The notes under the pieces: model-generated
The model's database searches: none
What the model was told of the DNA's origin: nothing
What the model saw: only the letters and a program-made list of their open reading frames with translations
Shown: piece by piece, positions 26,750 to 34,667 of the stretch
How positions within the stretch are numbered: the first letter of the stretch is position 1
Layout of the letters: the number at the start of each line of letters is the position of its first letter
Made by a program: the position numbers and the translations under genes
NCBI RefSeq assembly: GCF_900148505.1
Contig: NZ_FRXO01000007.1
Coordinates: 1-64,000, forward strand
Reading direction: 5' to 3'
Length of the DNA stretch: 64,000 nt
DNA from: Pseudoxanthobacter soli DSM 19599
Lineage (GTDB): Bacteria; Pseudomonadota; Alphaproteobacteria; Rhizobiales; Segnochrobactraceae

Positions 26750-26929
26750 TCGATATTGCCGGCATGCCGGTTCCCCGGCCGGGCCTTCCGCCCGGCGGGG
26801 AGGCGGACCGGAGCAAACATCACCGAGAGCGCCACCCGCCGCGGCGGACAAGACGCTCCTCCATGAAAGACGAGGCCAGCACCGGCCGGCCAGCGCCGAC
26901 CGGGCGGGACCAACCAGAGGAGAAGTGTC

Positions 26930-27949
26930 GTGAAGGGATTGAGAGAACTTCTGTGCGGCGCTGCGCTCGCCGCCGGTCTTTGGACCTCCGCCGCCGCCGC
27001 GGAGACGCTGCGCGTGCTGGCCTGGGAAGGCTATGCCGACGCGGACTGGGTGAAGGAGTTCACCCAGGAGACCGGCATCGATGTCGACGTGGTCTTCATC
27101 GGCTCGGACGACGAGATCTGGGCCAAGATCAAGGGCAGCGAAGGCAAGGACTTCGACGTGATGGCCGTCAACACGGCCCAGCTGCAGCGCTATATCGACG
27201 CCAGCCTGGTGACGCCCTGGGACCTGAAGGACATTCCGAACCAGCAGCAGGTGCTGCCGCGCTTCCGCGATCTCAGCAAGATCAAGGGCGAGACCCGCGA
27301 CGGCAAGGTCTACGGCATCCCGTTCGCGTTCGATTCCATCGGCCTGATCTACGACGTCGACAAGGTGAAGCCGGCCCCGACCTCGATGGCCGTGCTGTGG
27401 GACCCGCAATACAAGGGCAAGGTGCTGGCCTATGACAACGGCGAGCACAACGTTTCCTTCACCGCGCTCGTGCTCGGCATCAAGGATCCGTTCCACCTGA
27501 CGCCGGAGCAGCTCGACCAGGTGAAGGCCAAGCTGATCGAGCTGAAGGGCAACGTGCTGTCGTTCTACACGACCGCCGACGAGGCCCAGCAGATCTTCCA
27601 GAACAACGACGTCGCGCTGGTGTGGGCCAATTACGGCCAGCAGCAGCTCAAGGCGCTGCAGAAGGCCGGCGCCCACGTCGCCTACATCAACCCCTCCGAG
27701 GGCGCGCTCTCCTGGCTCGACAACTGGGCGATGACCAGCGGCGTGCAGGACAAGGCAGCCGCCGAGAAGTGGGTGAACTTCCTGCTGCAGAAGAAGATCG
27801 GCCAGCAGCTCACCGAGCGCACCGGCTTCGGCAACACCGTGGTGCCGAGCGGCAGCGCCCGGGAAAGCGACACGCTGGTGTGGCTCGACGCCGTCGAGGA
27901 CCCGCTGAAGCGCTCCGACATCTGGAACGAGGTGAAGGCGGCCCCCTGA
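26930..27949 (+). CDS. ABC transporter substrate-binding protein, PotD/spermidine-putrescine class
   Basis: 339 aa periplasmic binding protein. The signal peptide MKGLRELLCGAALAAGLWTSAAAA is cleaved before ETLRVLAWEGYAD. It has the PotD/iron class II fold, with YGIPFAFDSIGLIYDVDKV and SWLDNWAMTSG. The start codon is GTG with AGAGGAG upstream. This class carries polyamines, iron, thiamine, sulfonates or organic acids; here the surrounding pentose-acid genes suggest a sugar acid or related anion, but this is inference. It heads a set of ATPase, two permeases and an RraA-like gene. The 250 nt after it are occupied by repeats and hairpins. Confidence 0.9.
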   Translation: MKGLRELLCGAALAAGLWTSAAAAETLRVLAWEGYADADWVKEFTQETGIDVDVVFIGSDDEIWAKIKGSEGKDFDVMAVNTAQLQRYIDASLVTPWDLKDIPNQQQVLPRFRDLSKIKGETRDGKVYGIPFAFDSIGLIYDVDKVKPAPTSMAVLWDPQYKGKVLAYDNGEHNVSFTALVLGIKDPFHLTPEQLDQVKAKLIELKGNVLSFYTTADEAQQIFQNNDVALVWANYGQQQLKALQKAGAHVAYINPSEGALSWLDNWAMTSGVQDKAAAEKWVNFLLQKKIGQQLTERTGFGNTVVPSGSARESDTLVWLDAVEDPLKRSDIWNEVKAAP

Positions 27950-27968
27950 CCGCCAGAAGACGGCAACC

Positions 27969-28090
27969 GGCGGGCCGACCCGGCCCGCCCGGACAGCCAA
28001 GCGGCGGGCCGATCCGGCCTGCCCGGACAGCCAAGCGGCGGGCCGATCCGGCCTGCCCGGACAGCCAAGCGGCGGGCCGATCCGGCCCGC
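27969..28090 (+). repeat. 34-bp tandem repeat (3.6 copies) between binding protein and ATPase genes
   Basis: Units start at 27969, 28003, 28037 and 28071; the last is cut at 20 bp. Units 2 and 3 are identical and unit 1 differs at two positions. Each unit has an imperfect GC dyad around GGCCGATCCGGCC and ends in GGACAGCCAAGC. There are no spacers, so this is not a CRISPR array. It probably shapes the 3' end of the binding-protein mRNA. Confidence 0.9.
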
Positions 28091-28140
28091 GACCCGGCCG
28101 CGTGTCGACCGGGATCGAGGAGCGGCGCATGATGGTTCCC

Positions 28141-28161
28141 GCCCGGACGGTTGGTCCGGGC
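28141..28161 (+). other. Hairpin just upstream of the ABC ATPase gene
   Basis: GCCCGGAC (28141-28148) and GTCCGGGC (28154-28161) form a perfect 8-bp stem with a 5-nt loop, 39 nt before the ATPase start. With the tandem repeats before it, it makes a structured intercistronic region. Confidence 0.5.
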
Positions 28162-28199
28162 GGCCCGCCGCTCTCGCCCCACGTCGTTCGAGGGACCCC

Positions 28200-29312
28200 A
28201 TGGCCGATCCCGGCGTTCTCCTGACTCTGCGCTCCGTGACCAAGTCCTACGGCACGGTTCCGATCCTGCACGGCGTCGATCTCGACGTGCGCGACGGCGA
28301 GTTCATCACCATTCTCGGGCCGTCCGGCTCGGGCAAGACCACGATCCTGCGCCTGATCGGCGGCTTCACCTCGCCCTCCGGCGGCGAGATCAGGCTGGAG
28401 GGACAGGACATCACGGCGATGCCGATCAACCGGCGGCCGTTCAACACCGTGTTCCAGGACTACGCGCTGTTTCCGCATCTGAGCGTGGAGGCGAACGTCG
28501 CCTACGGGCTCGCCGTGCGCGGCACGCCGCGTGCCGAGGTGGCGCGGCGCGTGGCCGACGCGCTGGAACTCGTCAGCCTCGGGCCGTTCGGCAAGCGCTA
28601 CCCGGCGCAGCTTTCCGGCGGCCAGCGCCAGCGGGTGGCGCTCGCCCGCGCCATCGTCTGCCGGCCGCGTCTGATCCTGCTCGACGAGCCGCTCGCCGCG
28701 CTCGACGTGGCGCTGCGCCACCAGATGCAGGCGTTCCTGAAATCCGTGCAGGCGGAGATCCGCACCACCTTCCTGTTCGTGACCCACGACCAGGAGGAGG
28801 CCATCGCCATGGCCGACCGCATCTGCGTGATGAATGCCGGCCGCATCCAGCAGATCGGCTCGCCCCACGAGGTTTATTACCGGCCGAGCTGCGAGTTCGT
28901 CGCCACCTTCTTCGGCGACAACAACCTCATCGCCGGCACGCTCGGCCCAGCGAGCGGCAGCCGGCGCGCCATCGAGACGAGCCTCGGCACGATCCTGTGT
29001 TCCATCGAGGGCCAGCCGGAACTCGCCGCCGCGCCGGCCGGGGCCCGCGCCTTCGCCACCTGCCGGCCGGAGGCGATGGCGATCGGCCCCGCCGCCGTGC
29101 GCGATCCGGCGCATGAGAACGCCATCGCCGCCACCATCGACCAGGTGGCGTTCGGCGGCGCCTCCACCATGGCGTTCGCCACGGCGGCCGGCGACCGGGC
29201 GATCTCGCTGCGCGCCCGGCTGCAGAGCCGTCCGGAAGGCACCCCGCTCGGGGCGGGCGACGCGGTGACGCTGTCGTTCCGCGCCGACGACTGCCGGCTG
29301 GTTCCGGCATGA
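28200..29312 (+). CDS. ABC transporter ATP-binding protein, PotA class
   Basis: 370 aa. Walker A GPSGSGKT (about 40-47), Q-loop FNTVFQDYALFPH, signature LSGGQRQRVALARA, Walker B LILLDEP and H-loop FVTHDQEEA are all intact. A C-terminal TOBE domain (about 275-365) is typical of PotA/FbpC importers. It energises the permeases at 29309 and 30175, its stop overlapping the next start as ATGA. It should act at the inner face of the cytoplasmic membrane as a dimer. Confidence 0.94.
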   Translation: MADPGVLLTLRSVTKSYGTVPILHGVDLDVRDGEFITILGPSGSGKTTILRLIGGFTSPSGGEIRLEGQDITAMPINRRPFNTVFQDYALFPHLSVEANVAYGLAVRGTPRAEVARRVADALELVSLGPFGKRYPAQLSGGQRQRVALARAIVCRPRLILLDEPLAALDVALRHQMQAFLKSVQAEIRTTFLFVTHDQEEAIAMADRICVMNAGRIQQIGSPHEVYYRPSCEFVATFFGDNNLIAGTLGPASGSRRAIETSLGTILCSIEGQPELAAAPAGARAFATCRPEAMAIGPAAVRDPAHENAIAATIDQVAFGGASTMAFATAAGDRAISLRARLQSRPEGTPLGAGDAVTLSFRADDCRLVPA

Positions 29313-30178
29313 GCGCGCGGGACGCCCTCGCCGGCCGGCCCCGCGCCGCCGCCTGGCTCGCGACCGCCGCGGCCTATGTGGTGCCGCTCGGCTTCATCCT
29401 CGCGCCGATGGCGCTGTTCCTGACCTACAGCTTCTTCAGCGTCGACCACGGCGACATCGTGTTTTCGCCGACGCTCGCGAACTATGTGCGCTTCTTCACC
29501 GACCCGGTGTTCCAGCCGATCTTCTGGCGCACCTGCCTTCTGTGCCTGTCGGTGGCGGTGCTGTGCGTGGCGTTCGCCTATCCGGTGGCGCTGTTCCTGA
29601 CCGGGCTCAAGGGCCGCAACCGCCATGTGGTTCTGGTGCTGCTGCTGGTGCCGCTGCTGATGAGCTACGTCATCAAGATCTACGCGGTGCGCAGCATCCT
29701 CGGCGGCAACGGCCTGCTGAACCGCACGCTGATGGCGCTCGGCATCATCAGCGAGCCGTCGATGCTGTTCGTGTTCAACCTCAACGCCGTGCTGTTGACG
29801 CTGACGGTGCTTCTGATCCCGTTCGCGATCCTGCCGATCTTCCTGTCCCTGGAAAATATTCCCAAGGCGCTCCGGCACGCCTCCGCCGATCTCGGCGCCA
29901 GCGACCTGCAGACCTTTCTGCGGGTGACGCTGCCGCTCAGCCTGCCCGGGGTGGCGAGCGCCATGAGCTTCGTGTTCGTGCTGGCGATCGGCGACTTCCT
30001 CACCCCGCAGATGGTGGGCGGCCAGTCGGGCTTCACCTTCGGGCGGATCATCTACAGCCAGTTCGGAACCGCCTTCAACTGGCCGTTCGGCGCCGCGCTC
30101 TCCGTCATCCTGGCGGCGGCGGTGATCTGCGCCATCGCGCTCGGCGGCTGGGCGGGAACCCGGAGGCAGACGCAATGA
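29309..30178 (+). CDS. ABC transporter permease, PotB class
   Basis: 289 aa inner-membrane protein with six predicted helices. The EAA loop that docks the ATPase is ALRHASADLGASDLQTFLRVTLPLSLPGVASA, near 190-220. The ATGA overlaps on both sides show translational coupling in the order ATPase-permease-permease. It forms a heterodimer with the product of the next gene. Confidence 0.93.
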   Translation: MSARDALAGRPRAAAWLATAAAYVVPLGFILAPMALFLTYSFFSVDHGDIVFSPTLANYVRFFTDPVFQPIFWRTCLLCLSVAVLCVAFAYPVALFLTGLKGRNRHVVLVLLLVPLLMSYVIKIYAVRSILGGNGLLNRTLMALGIISEPSMLFVFNLNAVLLTLTVLLIPFAILPIFLSLENIPKALRHASADLGASDLQTFLRVTLPLSLPGVASAMSFVFVLAIGDFLTPQMVGGQSGFTFGRIIYSQFGTAFNWPFGAALSVILAAAVICAIALGGWAGTRRQTQ

Positions 30179-31068
30179 CGGCCCCGACGACGGCGCCTGC
30201 GCCCTCCCCTATCCCTTCCCCAGCTCCCGCCCCTGCCGTCGCCCGCGCCCGGCGCGTGAAGGAAAGCCCGATGAAGCGGGCGGGCACGATCCTGCTCGTC
30301 GCGGTCACGGCGCTGGTGTTCGCCCTGCTCTACGGCCCGCTGCTGGTGCCGATCGTGTCGTCGTTCTTCACCGTCAGCCACGGCGCGGTGGACTGGGCGC
30401 AGCCGACGGCGAGCGCCTATGCCGCGCTGACCCGCAACGAAAGCGTGCTTTCCGCGCTGAGGACGACGCTGATCGTCGGCGCCTCGGCGGTGGTGCTGTC
30501 GGTCGCGATCGCGACCGGGCTCGCGCTTTATGTCGCCTCGCCCGAGGCGAAGGGCCGGCGGTTCCTGCAGTTCGTGATCTTCCTGCCGTTCCTGATGCCG
30601 CCGATCATCACCGGCCTCGCGCTGCTGATCTTCTTCCGGGAGATCGATTTCGAGCGCTCGATCCTGACCGTCATCATCGGCCACACCGTGTTCGTGCTGG
30701 CGCTGGTCTACCGCACCATCCTGGTGCGGCTGCAATCGCTGAGCGGCAGTCTGGTGGAGGCCTCCTACGATCTCGGCGCCAGCCGGTGGCAGACCTTCCG
30801 CCTCGTGCTTCTGCCGAACCTGACCGGGGCGATGGCCGGCGGAGCGATCCTGGCGTTCGCGCTGTCGTTCGACGAGACCATGATCACGCTGCTCGTCACC
30901 GGCACCCAGAGCACGCTGCCGGTGCGGCTGTGGGCGATGATGCGCCTCGGCTTCACGCCGGACATCAACGCGCTGGTGACGCTGGTGCTGCTGTTCACCA
31001 CCGCGCTCTGCCTGGTGGCGGTGCGCTTCGTCGCGCCGGCCCATGCCGCCTCAGGCGGCGACGAGTGA
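30175..31068 (+). CDS. ABC transporter permease, PotC class
   Basis: 297 aa. It begins with an unusual Pro/Ala-rich cytoplasmic tail, MTAPTTAPAPSPIPSPAPAP, before the first membrane helix. A later in-frame ATG (MKRAGTILL) would remove it, but the ATGA overlap with the previous gene supports 30175. The EAA loop VEASYDLGASRWQTFRLVLLPNLTGA is near 195-220. Six helices are predicted. The gene's last codons and stop are part of a direct repeat duplicated 28 bp downstream. Confidence 0.9.
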   Translation: MTAPTTAPAPSPIPSPAPAPAVARARRVKESPMKRAGTILLVAVTALVFALLYGPLLVPIVSSFFTVSHGAVDWAQPTASAYAALTRNESVLSALRTTLIVGASAVVLSVAIATGLALYVASPEAKGRRFLQFVIFLPFLMPPIITGLALLIFFREIDFERSILTVIIGHTVFVLALVYRTILVRLQSLSGSLVEASYDLGASRWQTFRLVLLPNLTGAMAGGAILAFALSFDETMITLLVTGTQSTLPVRLWAMMRLGFTPDINALVTLVLLFTTALCLVAVRFVAPAHAASGGDE

Positions 31069-31098
31069 GGTCACCGCATCGGGCGGCGACGAGTGAGG
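31054..31098 (+). repeat. 17-bp direct repeat over the permease stop codon
   Basis: GGCGGCGACGAGTGAGG occurs at 31054-31070, containing the TGA stop of the permease, and again at 31082-31098. It is a local tandem-type duplication of the gene's 3' end, leaving a second in-context stop. A similar triplication lies at the end of the permease gene at 45857. Confidence 0.85.
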
Positions 31099-31136
31099 AA
31101 ACCGCGCCAAGACGGCGCTCAAGGGGAGGAACGGTC

Positions 31137-31802
31137 ATGACGGCCGATATCGACTTCAAGGCCCTCAAGGCCGTGCTCTATTCGGCGGTGCTGTCGGACG
31201 TGCTCGACAGCTTCGGCCGGGCGGATCAGGCGATGCGCCCGTTCGTGCGTCCGCTCGACGAGGACAAGGTGCTGTTCGGCCGCGCCCGCACCGGGCTCTA
31301 TGCCAACGTCTACGGCATCACCGAGGGCCGCAACCCCTACGAGGTCGAGATCGCGCTGGTCGACGATCTCGTCGAGGACGACATCGTGGTGCTCGCCTGC
31401 GACGGCCCGACCACGCGCATCGCGCCGTGGGGCGAATTGCTCACCACCGCCGCGCGCTGCCGCGGGGCTGGCGGCTGCGTCACCGACGGGCTGGTGCGCG
31501 ACGTGCGCCACATCCGCCGGCTGGGCTTTCCGGTGTTCCACGGCGGCATCGGCCCGCTCGACACCAAGGGCCGCGCCGAGATGACGGCGCGCGACGTGCC
31601 GGTGGAATGCGGCGGCGTCCGCGTCGAGCCGGGCGACCTCGTGTTCGGCGACGTCGACGGCGTCGTCGTCATCCCGCACGCCCTCGCCGGCGAGGTGATC
31701 GCGGCGGCGCTGGACAAGATCAACGGCGAGAACAGGAGCCGCGAGCACCTCGAACAGGGCATGCTGCTCGGCGAGGTCTATGCGCGCTACGGCATCCTGT
31801 AG
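31137..31802 (+). CDS. RraA-family protein (HMG aldolase-like)
   Basis: 221 aa from an ATG preceded by GGGGAGGA. The RraA/4-hydroxy-4-methyl-2-oxoglutarate aldolase family motif is seen as GELLTTAARCRGAG, then TDGLVRDV and FPVFHGG, with the R-D dyad of active class II pyruvate aldolases. This fits an aldolase or decarboxylase on a 4-hydroxy-2-keto acid rather than RNase E regulation, because it closes a sugar-acid operon. A possible role is cleavage of 2-keto-3-deoxy acids (inference). The TAG stop is formed with the first bases of the downstream mosaic repeat. Confidence 0.82.
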   Translation: MTADIDFKALKAVLYSAVLSDVLDSFGRADQAMRPFVRPLDEDKVLFGRARTGLYANVYGITEGRNPYEVEIALVDDLVEDDIVVLACDGPTTRIAPWGELLTTAARCRGAGGCVTDGLVRDVRHIRRLGFPVFHGGIGPLDTKGRAEMTARDVPVECGGVRVEPGDLVFGDVDGVVVIPHALAGEVIAAALDKINGENRSREHLEQGMLLGEVYARYGIL

Positions 31803-31905
31803 AGCGGTCTCCGATCTGATGGAAACATCAAGTCTACAAGGAATCGCTCCAGATTCAAAGCCTTGAGCATATCCCTGTCGTTCAGATCTGAACGGGGTAT
31901 GCTCT
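31801..31905. repeat. RIME-like mosaic repeat, copy B (105 bp)
   Basis: Bounded by AGAGC and GCTCT like the copy at 10143. The second palindrome has lost the loop seen in copy A, leaving GTTCAGATCTGAAC as a perfect dyad, and the outer stem keeps pairing through a G-T wobble. The first palindrome is decayed. The element sits between convergent genes and contributes AG of the TAG stop of the RraA-like gene. Confidence 0.75.
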
Positions 31906-31933
31906 GGGGCGGGCTGTCGGATCGCCCCGGCTG

Positions 31934-32791
31934 TCAGTTCGTGCCGCCGGCCGGGACGACCGCGAGGCTGTCGAGGGCAAGCGGCAGCGGAACGGGCTCG
32001 GCGGCGGACCGCACCATCGGGCCGGCATCGAGCACCGCGAGACGCGGCGGCGCCGGCATCGCCGCGACGCAGACCGCGATGTGGTGGCCGTTGCCGAACG
32101 CGCCGTGCCACGCCAGCCACGGGGTCTCGCCGCCGATCCAGCGCGCGGCGGGCGGCGAAAAACCGATCTCCACGTCCTGCGGCGGAATAAGAAATCCCCG
32201 GCCGGCGGCCTTGAGGATGCTTTCCTTGAGCGTCCACAGCGTGAAGAACCGTGCGAGGCGATCCGCTTCAGCGAGCGCGTCGAACGCCGCCAGTTCAACC
32301 GGGGTGCAGAACGTCGCCGCGACGGCAGAGGTCGCGGCATCGGCCACGACCGCTTCGGCATCGACGCCGACATCCCGGCCCGTGGCGACCGCGACGGCGA
32401 CGAGGCCGGCCGTGTGTGTCAGGCTGAAGGAAGGCGTGCCTTCCGCAGCGATGCCTTCCGCAGCGATGCCTGCCGCTCCGGCGTCGGAGCCCGGCGCGTA
32501 CAAGGGCGGGACAGGCCGGTCCGGCGGGGAATCCGCGACGATCCCGGGCTTGCCGAAGGGACCGGCCGCGAAGCGCCAGGATGCCGGAGCGACGGATGGG
32601 CGGTGCCGGCTCAGCGCCAGGCGCAGAAGCCCGTGGGCCGCGACGAAGCCCGCCCGCGCATCCGTATCGCGCAGGCGCGCCGCCCGGTCCGTCTCGGTGC
32701 TGTCGAGAAGCGCCGCCAGCCGCGCCATGTCGCCCGGCGTGAGCCCGGCCGTCGGCAGGAGATAGAGATCGATGCAGTCGCTCGGCATCAT
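31934..32791 (-). CDS. 4'-phosphopantetheinyl transferase, Sfp class
   Basis: 285 aa enzyme that moves phosphopantetheine from CoA to carrier proteins. The family motifs are GPFGKPGI (near 77), FSLTHTAGLVAVAVA with DVGVDAE (near 120-148), and FFTLWTLKESILKAAGRG (near 185-200). The Mg-binding Asp/Glu and the W-KES motif are present. Carrier-protein gene clusters (NRPS/PKS) are not in the window, so its partner is encoded elsewhere. A 15-bp tandem duplication (around 32447-32476) encodes GIAAEGIAAEG in the loop between the two half domains. It lies 62 nt downstream of the histidine kinase gene and could be read with the kai operon. Confidence 0.88.
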   Translation of the reverse strand: MMPSDCIDLYLLPTAGLTPGDMARLAALLDSTETDRAARLRDTDARAGFVAAHGLLRLALSRHRPSVAPASWRFAAGPFGKPGIVADSPPDRPVPPLYAPGSDAGAAGIAAEGIAAEGTPSFSLTHTAGLVAVAVATGRDVGVDAEAVVADAATSAVAATFCTPVELAAFDALAEADRLARFFTLWTLKESILKAAGRGFLIPPQDVEIGFSPPAARWIGGETPWLAWHGAFGNGHHIAVCVAAMPAPPRLAVLDAGPMVRSAAEPVPLPLALDSLAVVPAGGTN

Positions 32792-32853
32792 CGGCGACGC
32801 TCCCGGCGCGGCGGTCGGCAGGCGCTATCGAGGGCCGGCATTGGCGGCCGCCG

Positions 32854-34344
32854 TCAGGCCGTTCCGCTCCGCACCACATCCTCGGGCGGCAGCGAGATGC
32901 GGCAGATCACGCCCGCGGGGTCGAACGTGAGGTCGGCCTTGCCGTGGGGGGAATATTGCAGGCTGCGGCTGATCACGGTGCGGCCGAAGCCGCGCCGGGT
33001 GGGCGGGGAGACGGCAGGTCCGCCGGTCTCGCGCCATTCCATCACGAACGGAGCGCCGTCGCCCTCGCGCGGCAGCGCGTTCAGCGACACGACGCCGGTG
33101 CCGTTCGACAGCGCGCCGTATTTCACCGCGTTGGTGGTCAGCTCGTGCAGGATGAGCCCGAGCGCCACGGCCGCGCGCGGCACGATGGCGACGTCGAGCC
33201 CCTCGGACACGACGCGGCCGGCGCCCTTCTCGATATAGGGCGCGAGTTCGGCCGCGAGCAGGTCCTCGAGCTGGAGGTCGTTCCACGAGCGCGTCGCAAG
33301 CAGGTTGTGGGTCGCGGACAGGGCCTGAAGCCGGCCGGAGAACGCCACCTGATAGCCTTCGAGGGTGTCCTCGGAGGACAGCGTGCGACTGCTGATCGAC
33401 TGCACCAACGCAAGCGTGTTCTTCACGCGGTGGTCGAGCTCGGCCATCAGCAGCAATTGCTGGCGCTCGGCCGCCTTGCGCTGGGACAGGTCGACCATGG
33501 TGATGACGCAGCCGCTGATCATGTCGCCGGCAACGCGCAGCGGCGCGATGCTGACGAGATAGTCCTTCACCGCCGGGGCCTCGGGCGCGACCGCCTCGAT
33601 GCCCTGGAGCGGGGTGCCCGCGAGCGCCATGGCGATGAAATCGTCGCTCTGCATCAGCCCGGTGGCGCCGGGAAACACCAGCGGCACGACCTCGGCGAAC
33701 GGGCGGCCGATCAGCGGGCCGTCGTGCACCACGCGGGCCGCCGCGTTGGCGTGGGTGATGACGCCGTCGCGGTCGCAGACGAGCACCGCCTCGTTGGCGG
33801 AGGCGATGACCGCGCGGGCGGCGCGCTCGCTCTGTTCCGCCGCTTCGACCAGCACCCGCTCGGTGATGTCGGTGAAGGTGACGGCATAGCCGGAAACGGC
33901 ACCGATGCGCATCGGCGCGACGGTGATGTCGAAATGGCTGTCCGATGTCTCGCCGGTGAAGCGGACATTGATTTCCTGCCGCTCCATCACCGGCGAACCG
34001 AGCAGCGCGTCGAAGCGCGCGGCGTTCACCGGGTCGAGCACGTCGCTGAACCGCGCACCCTGCAAGGCCTCGAACGGGACCCGCAGGAGTTTCGCGATCT
34101 TGTGGGTCGCGTAGAGCACGTGTCCGGTGCGGTCGAGCGCGACGGCGCCGGGGTCCATCGCTTCCATGAAGTCGCGATAGCCGGCCTCACCCTCGATCGT
34201 GAAGATCTCGTCGGCGTCCTGGCCGCGCACCACGAGCGCGTCGACCTCGCCCAGACGGATGGCCGTCAGGGTTTCCTCCGCCTCGGCGAGACGGCGCTGG
34301 AGTTCCGCAATCAGCTCGTCGCGAGGATCGGCCACGGTCGTCAT
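32854..34344 (-). CDS. PAS-PAS HWE-family sensor histidine kinase in the kai operon
   Basis: 496 aa soluble kinase. An N-terminal coiled coil ([18 protein letters not shown]) is followed by PAS 1 (about 60-170), PAS 2 (about 185-290) and an HWE-type kinase domain with the phospho-His motif [19 protein letters not shown] near 305. [16 protein letters not shown] is the N-box and MEWRE supplies the WxE motif. Its ATG overlaps the kaiB stop (ATGA), so it is translationally coupled. It is the obvious candidate for the output or input kinase of the KaiBC module, replacing cyanobacterial SasA/CikA; this is inference from position. No response regulator gene is adjacent. Confidence 0.92.
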   Translation of the reverse strand: MTTVADPRDELIAELQRRLAEAEETLTAIRLGEVDALVVRGQDADEIFTIEGEAGYRDFMEAMDPGAVALDRTGHVLYATHKIAKLLRVPFEALQGARFSDVLDPVNAARFDALLGSPVMERQEINVRFTGETSDSHFDITVAPMRIGAVSGYAVTFTDITERVLVEAAEQSERAARAVIASANEAVLVCDRDGVITHANAAARVVHDGPLIGRPFAEVVPLVFPGATGLMQSDDFIAMALAGTPLQGIEAVAPEAPAVKDYLVSIAPLRVAGDMISGCVITMVDLSQRKAAERQQLLLMAELDHRVKNTLALVQSISSRTLSSEDTLEGYQVAFSGRLQALSATHNLLATRSWNDLQLEDLLAAELAPYIEKGAGRVVSEGLDVAIVPRAAVALGLILHELTTNAVKYGALSNGTGVVSLNALPREGDGAPFVMEWRETGGPAVSPPTRRGFGRTVISRSLQYSPHGKADLTFDPAGVICRISLPPEDVVRSGTA

Positions 34345-34667
34345 TCGTCACCGATCTTGAGGTGGACCAGCACCTTCTGCTCGTCCGACAGGTCGCCGAT
34401 GATCTTGCGGATGGGGACCGGGAGTTCGCGCACCAGCGTGGGGATCGCGACGATGCTGTGCTCCTTGGCCAGATGCGGGCTCTTCTTGAGATCCACCACC
34501 TCGATTTCGTACTGCCCCGGCGCCTTCTCGGCACAGATCCGCTCAAGGTTCGCGATCGCCGTCAGAGACTTGGGCGTCTGGCCGGCCACATAAAGGATGA
34601 GTTTCCGGCGCTTGCCCGGTTCCTCGGTCATCGTCTCACCAACCATTCTCGTCCCGGGAAACGTCAC
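34341..34667 (-). CDS. kaiB: Circadian clock protein KaiB homologue
   Basis: Thioredoxin-like fold-switching protein that binds the KaiC CI ring. Up to 108 aa. The conserved body reads [13 protein letters not shown], then [24 protein letters not shown] and [20 protein letters not shown]. The IIGDLS segment and the cis-proline of IPTL are family hallmarks. The start is ambiguous: GTG 34667 overlaps the kaiC stop (GTGA), ATG 34646 and ATG 34631 give shorter proteins closer to usual KaiB N-termini, and ATG 34631 has GGTGAG 3 nt upstream. The order kaiC-kaiB-kinase with overlaps implies one mRNA. Confidence 0.93.
   Translation of the reverse strand: MTFPGTRMVGETMTEEPGKRRKLILYVAGQTPKSLTAIANLERICAEKAPGQYEIEVVDLKKSPHLAKEHSIVAIPTLVRELPVPIRKIIGDLSDEQKVLVHLKIGDE

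Noticed and set aside
27969-28090. Regular 34-bp repeats suggested a small CRISPR array.
   Set aside because: Units abut directly with no unique spacers, and no cas genes are present.
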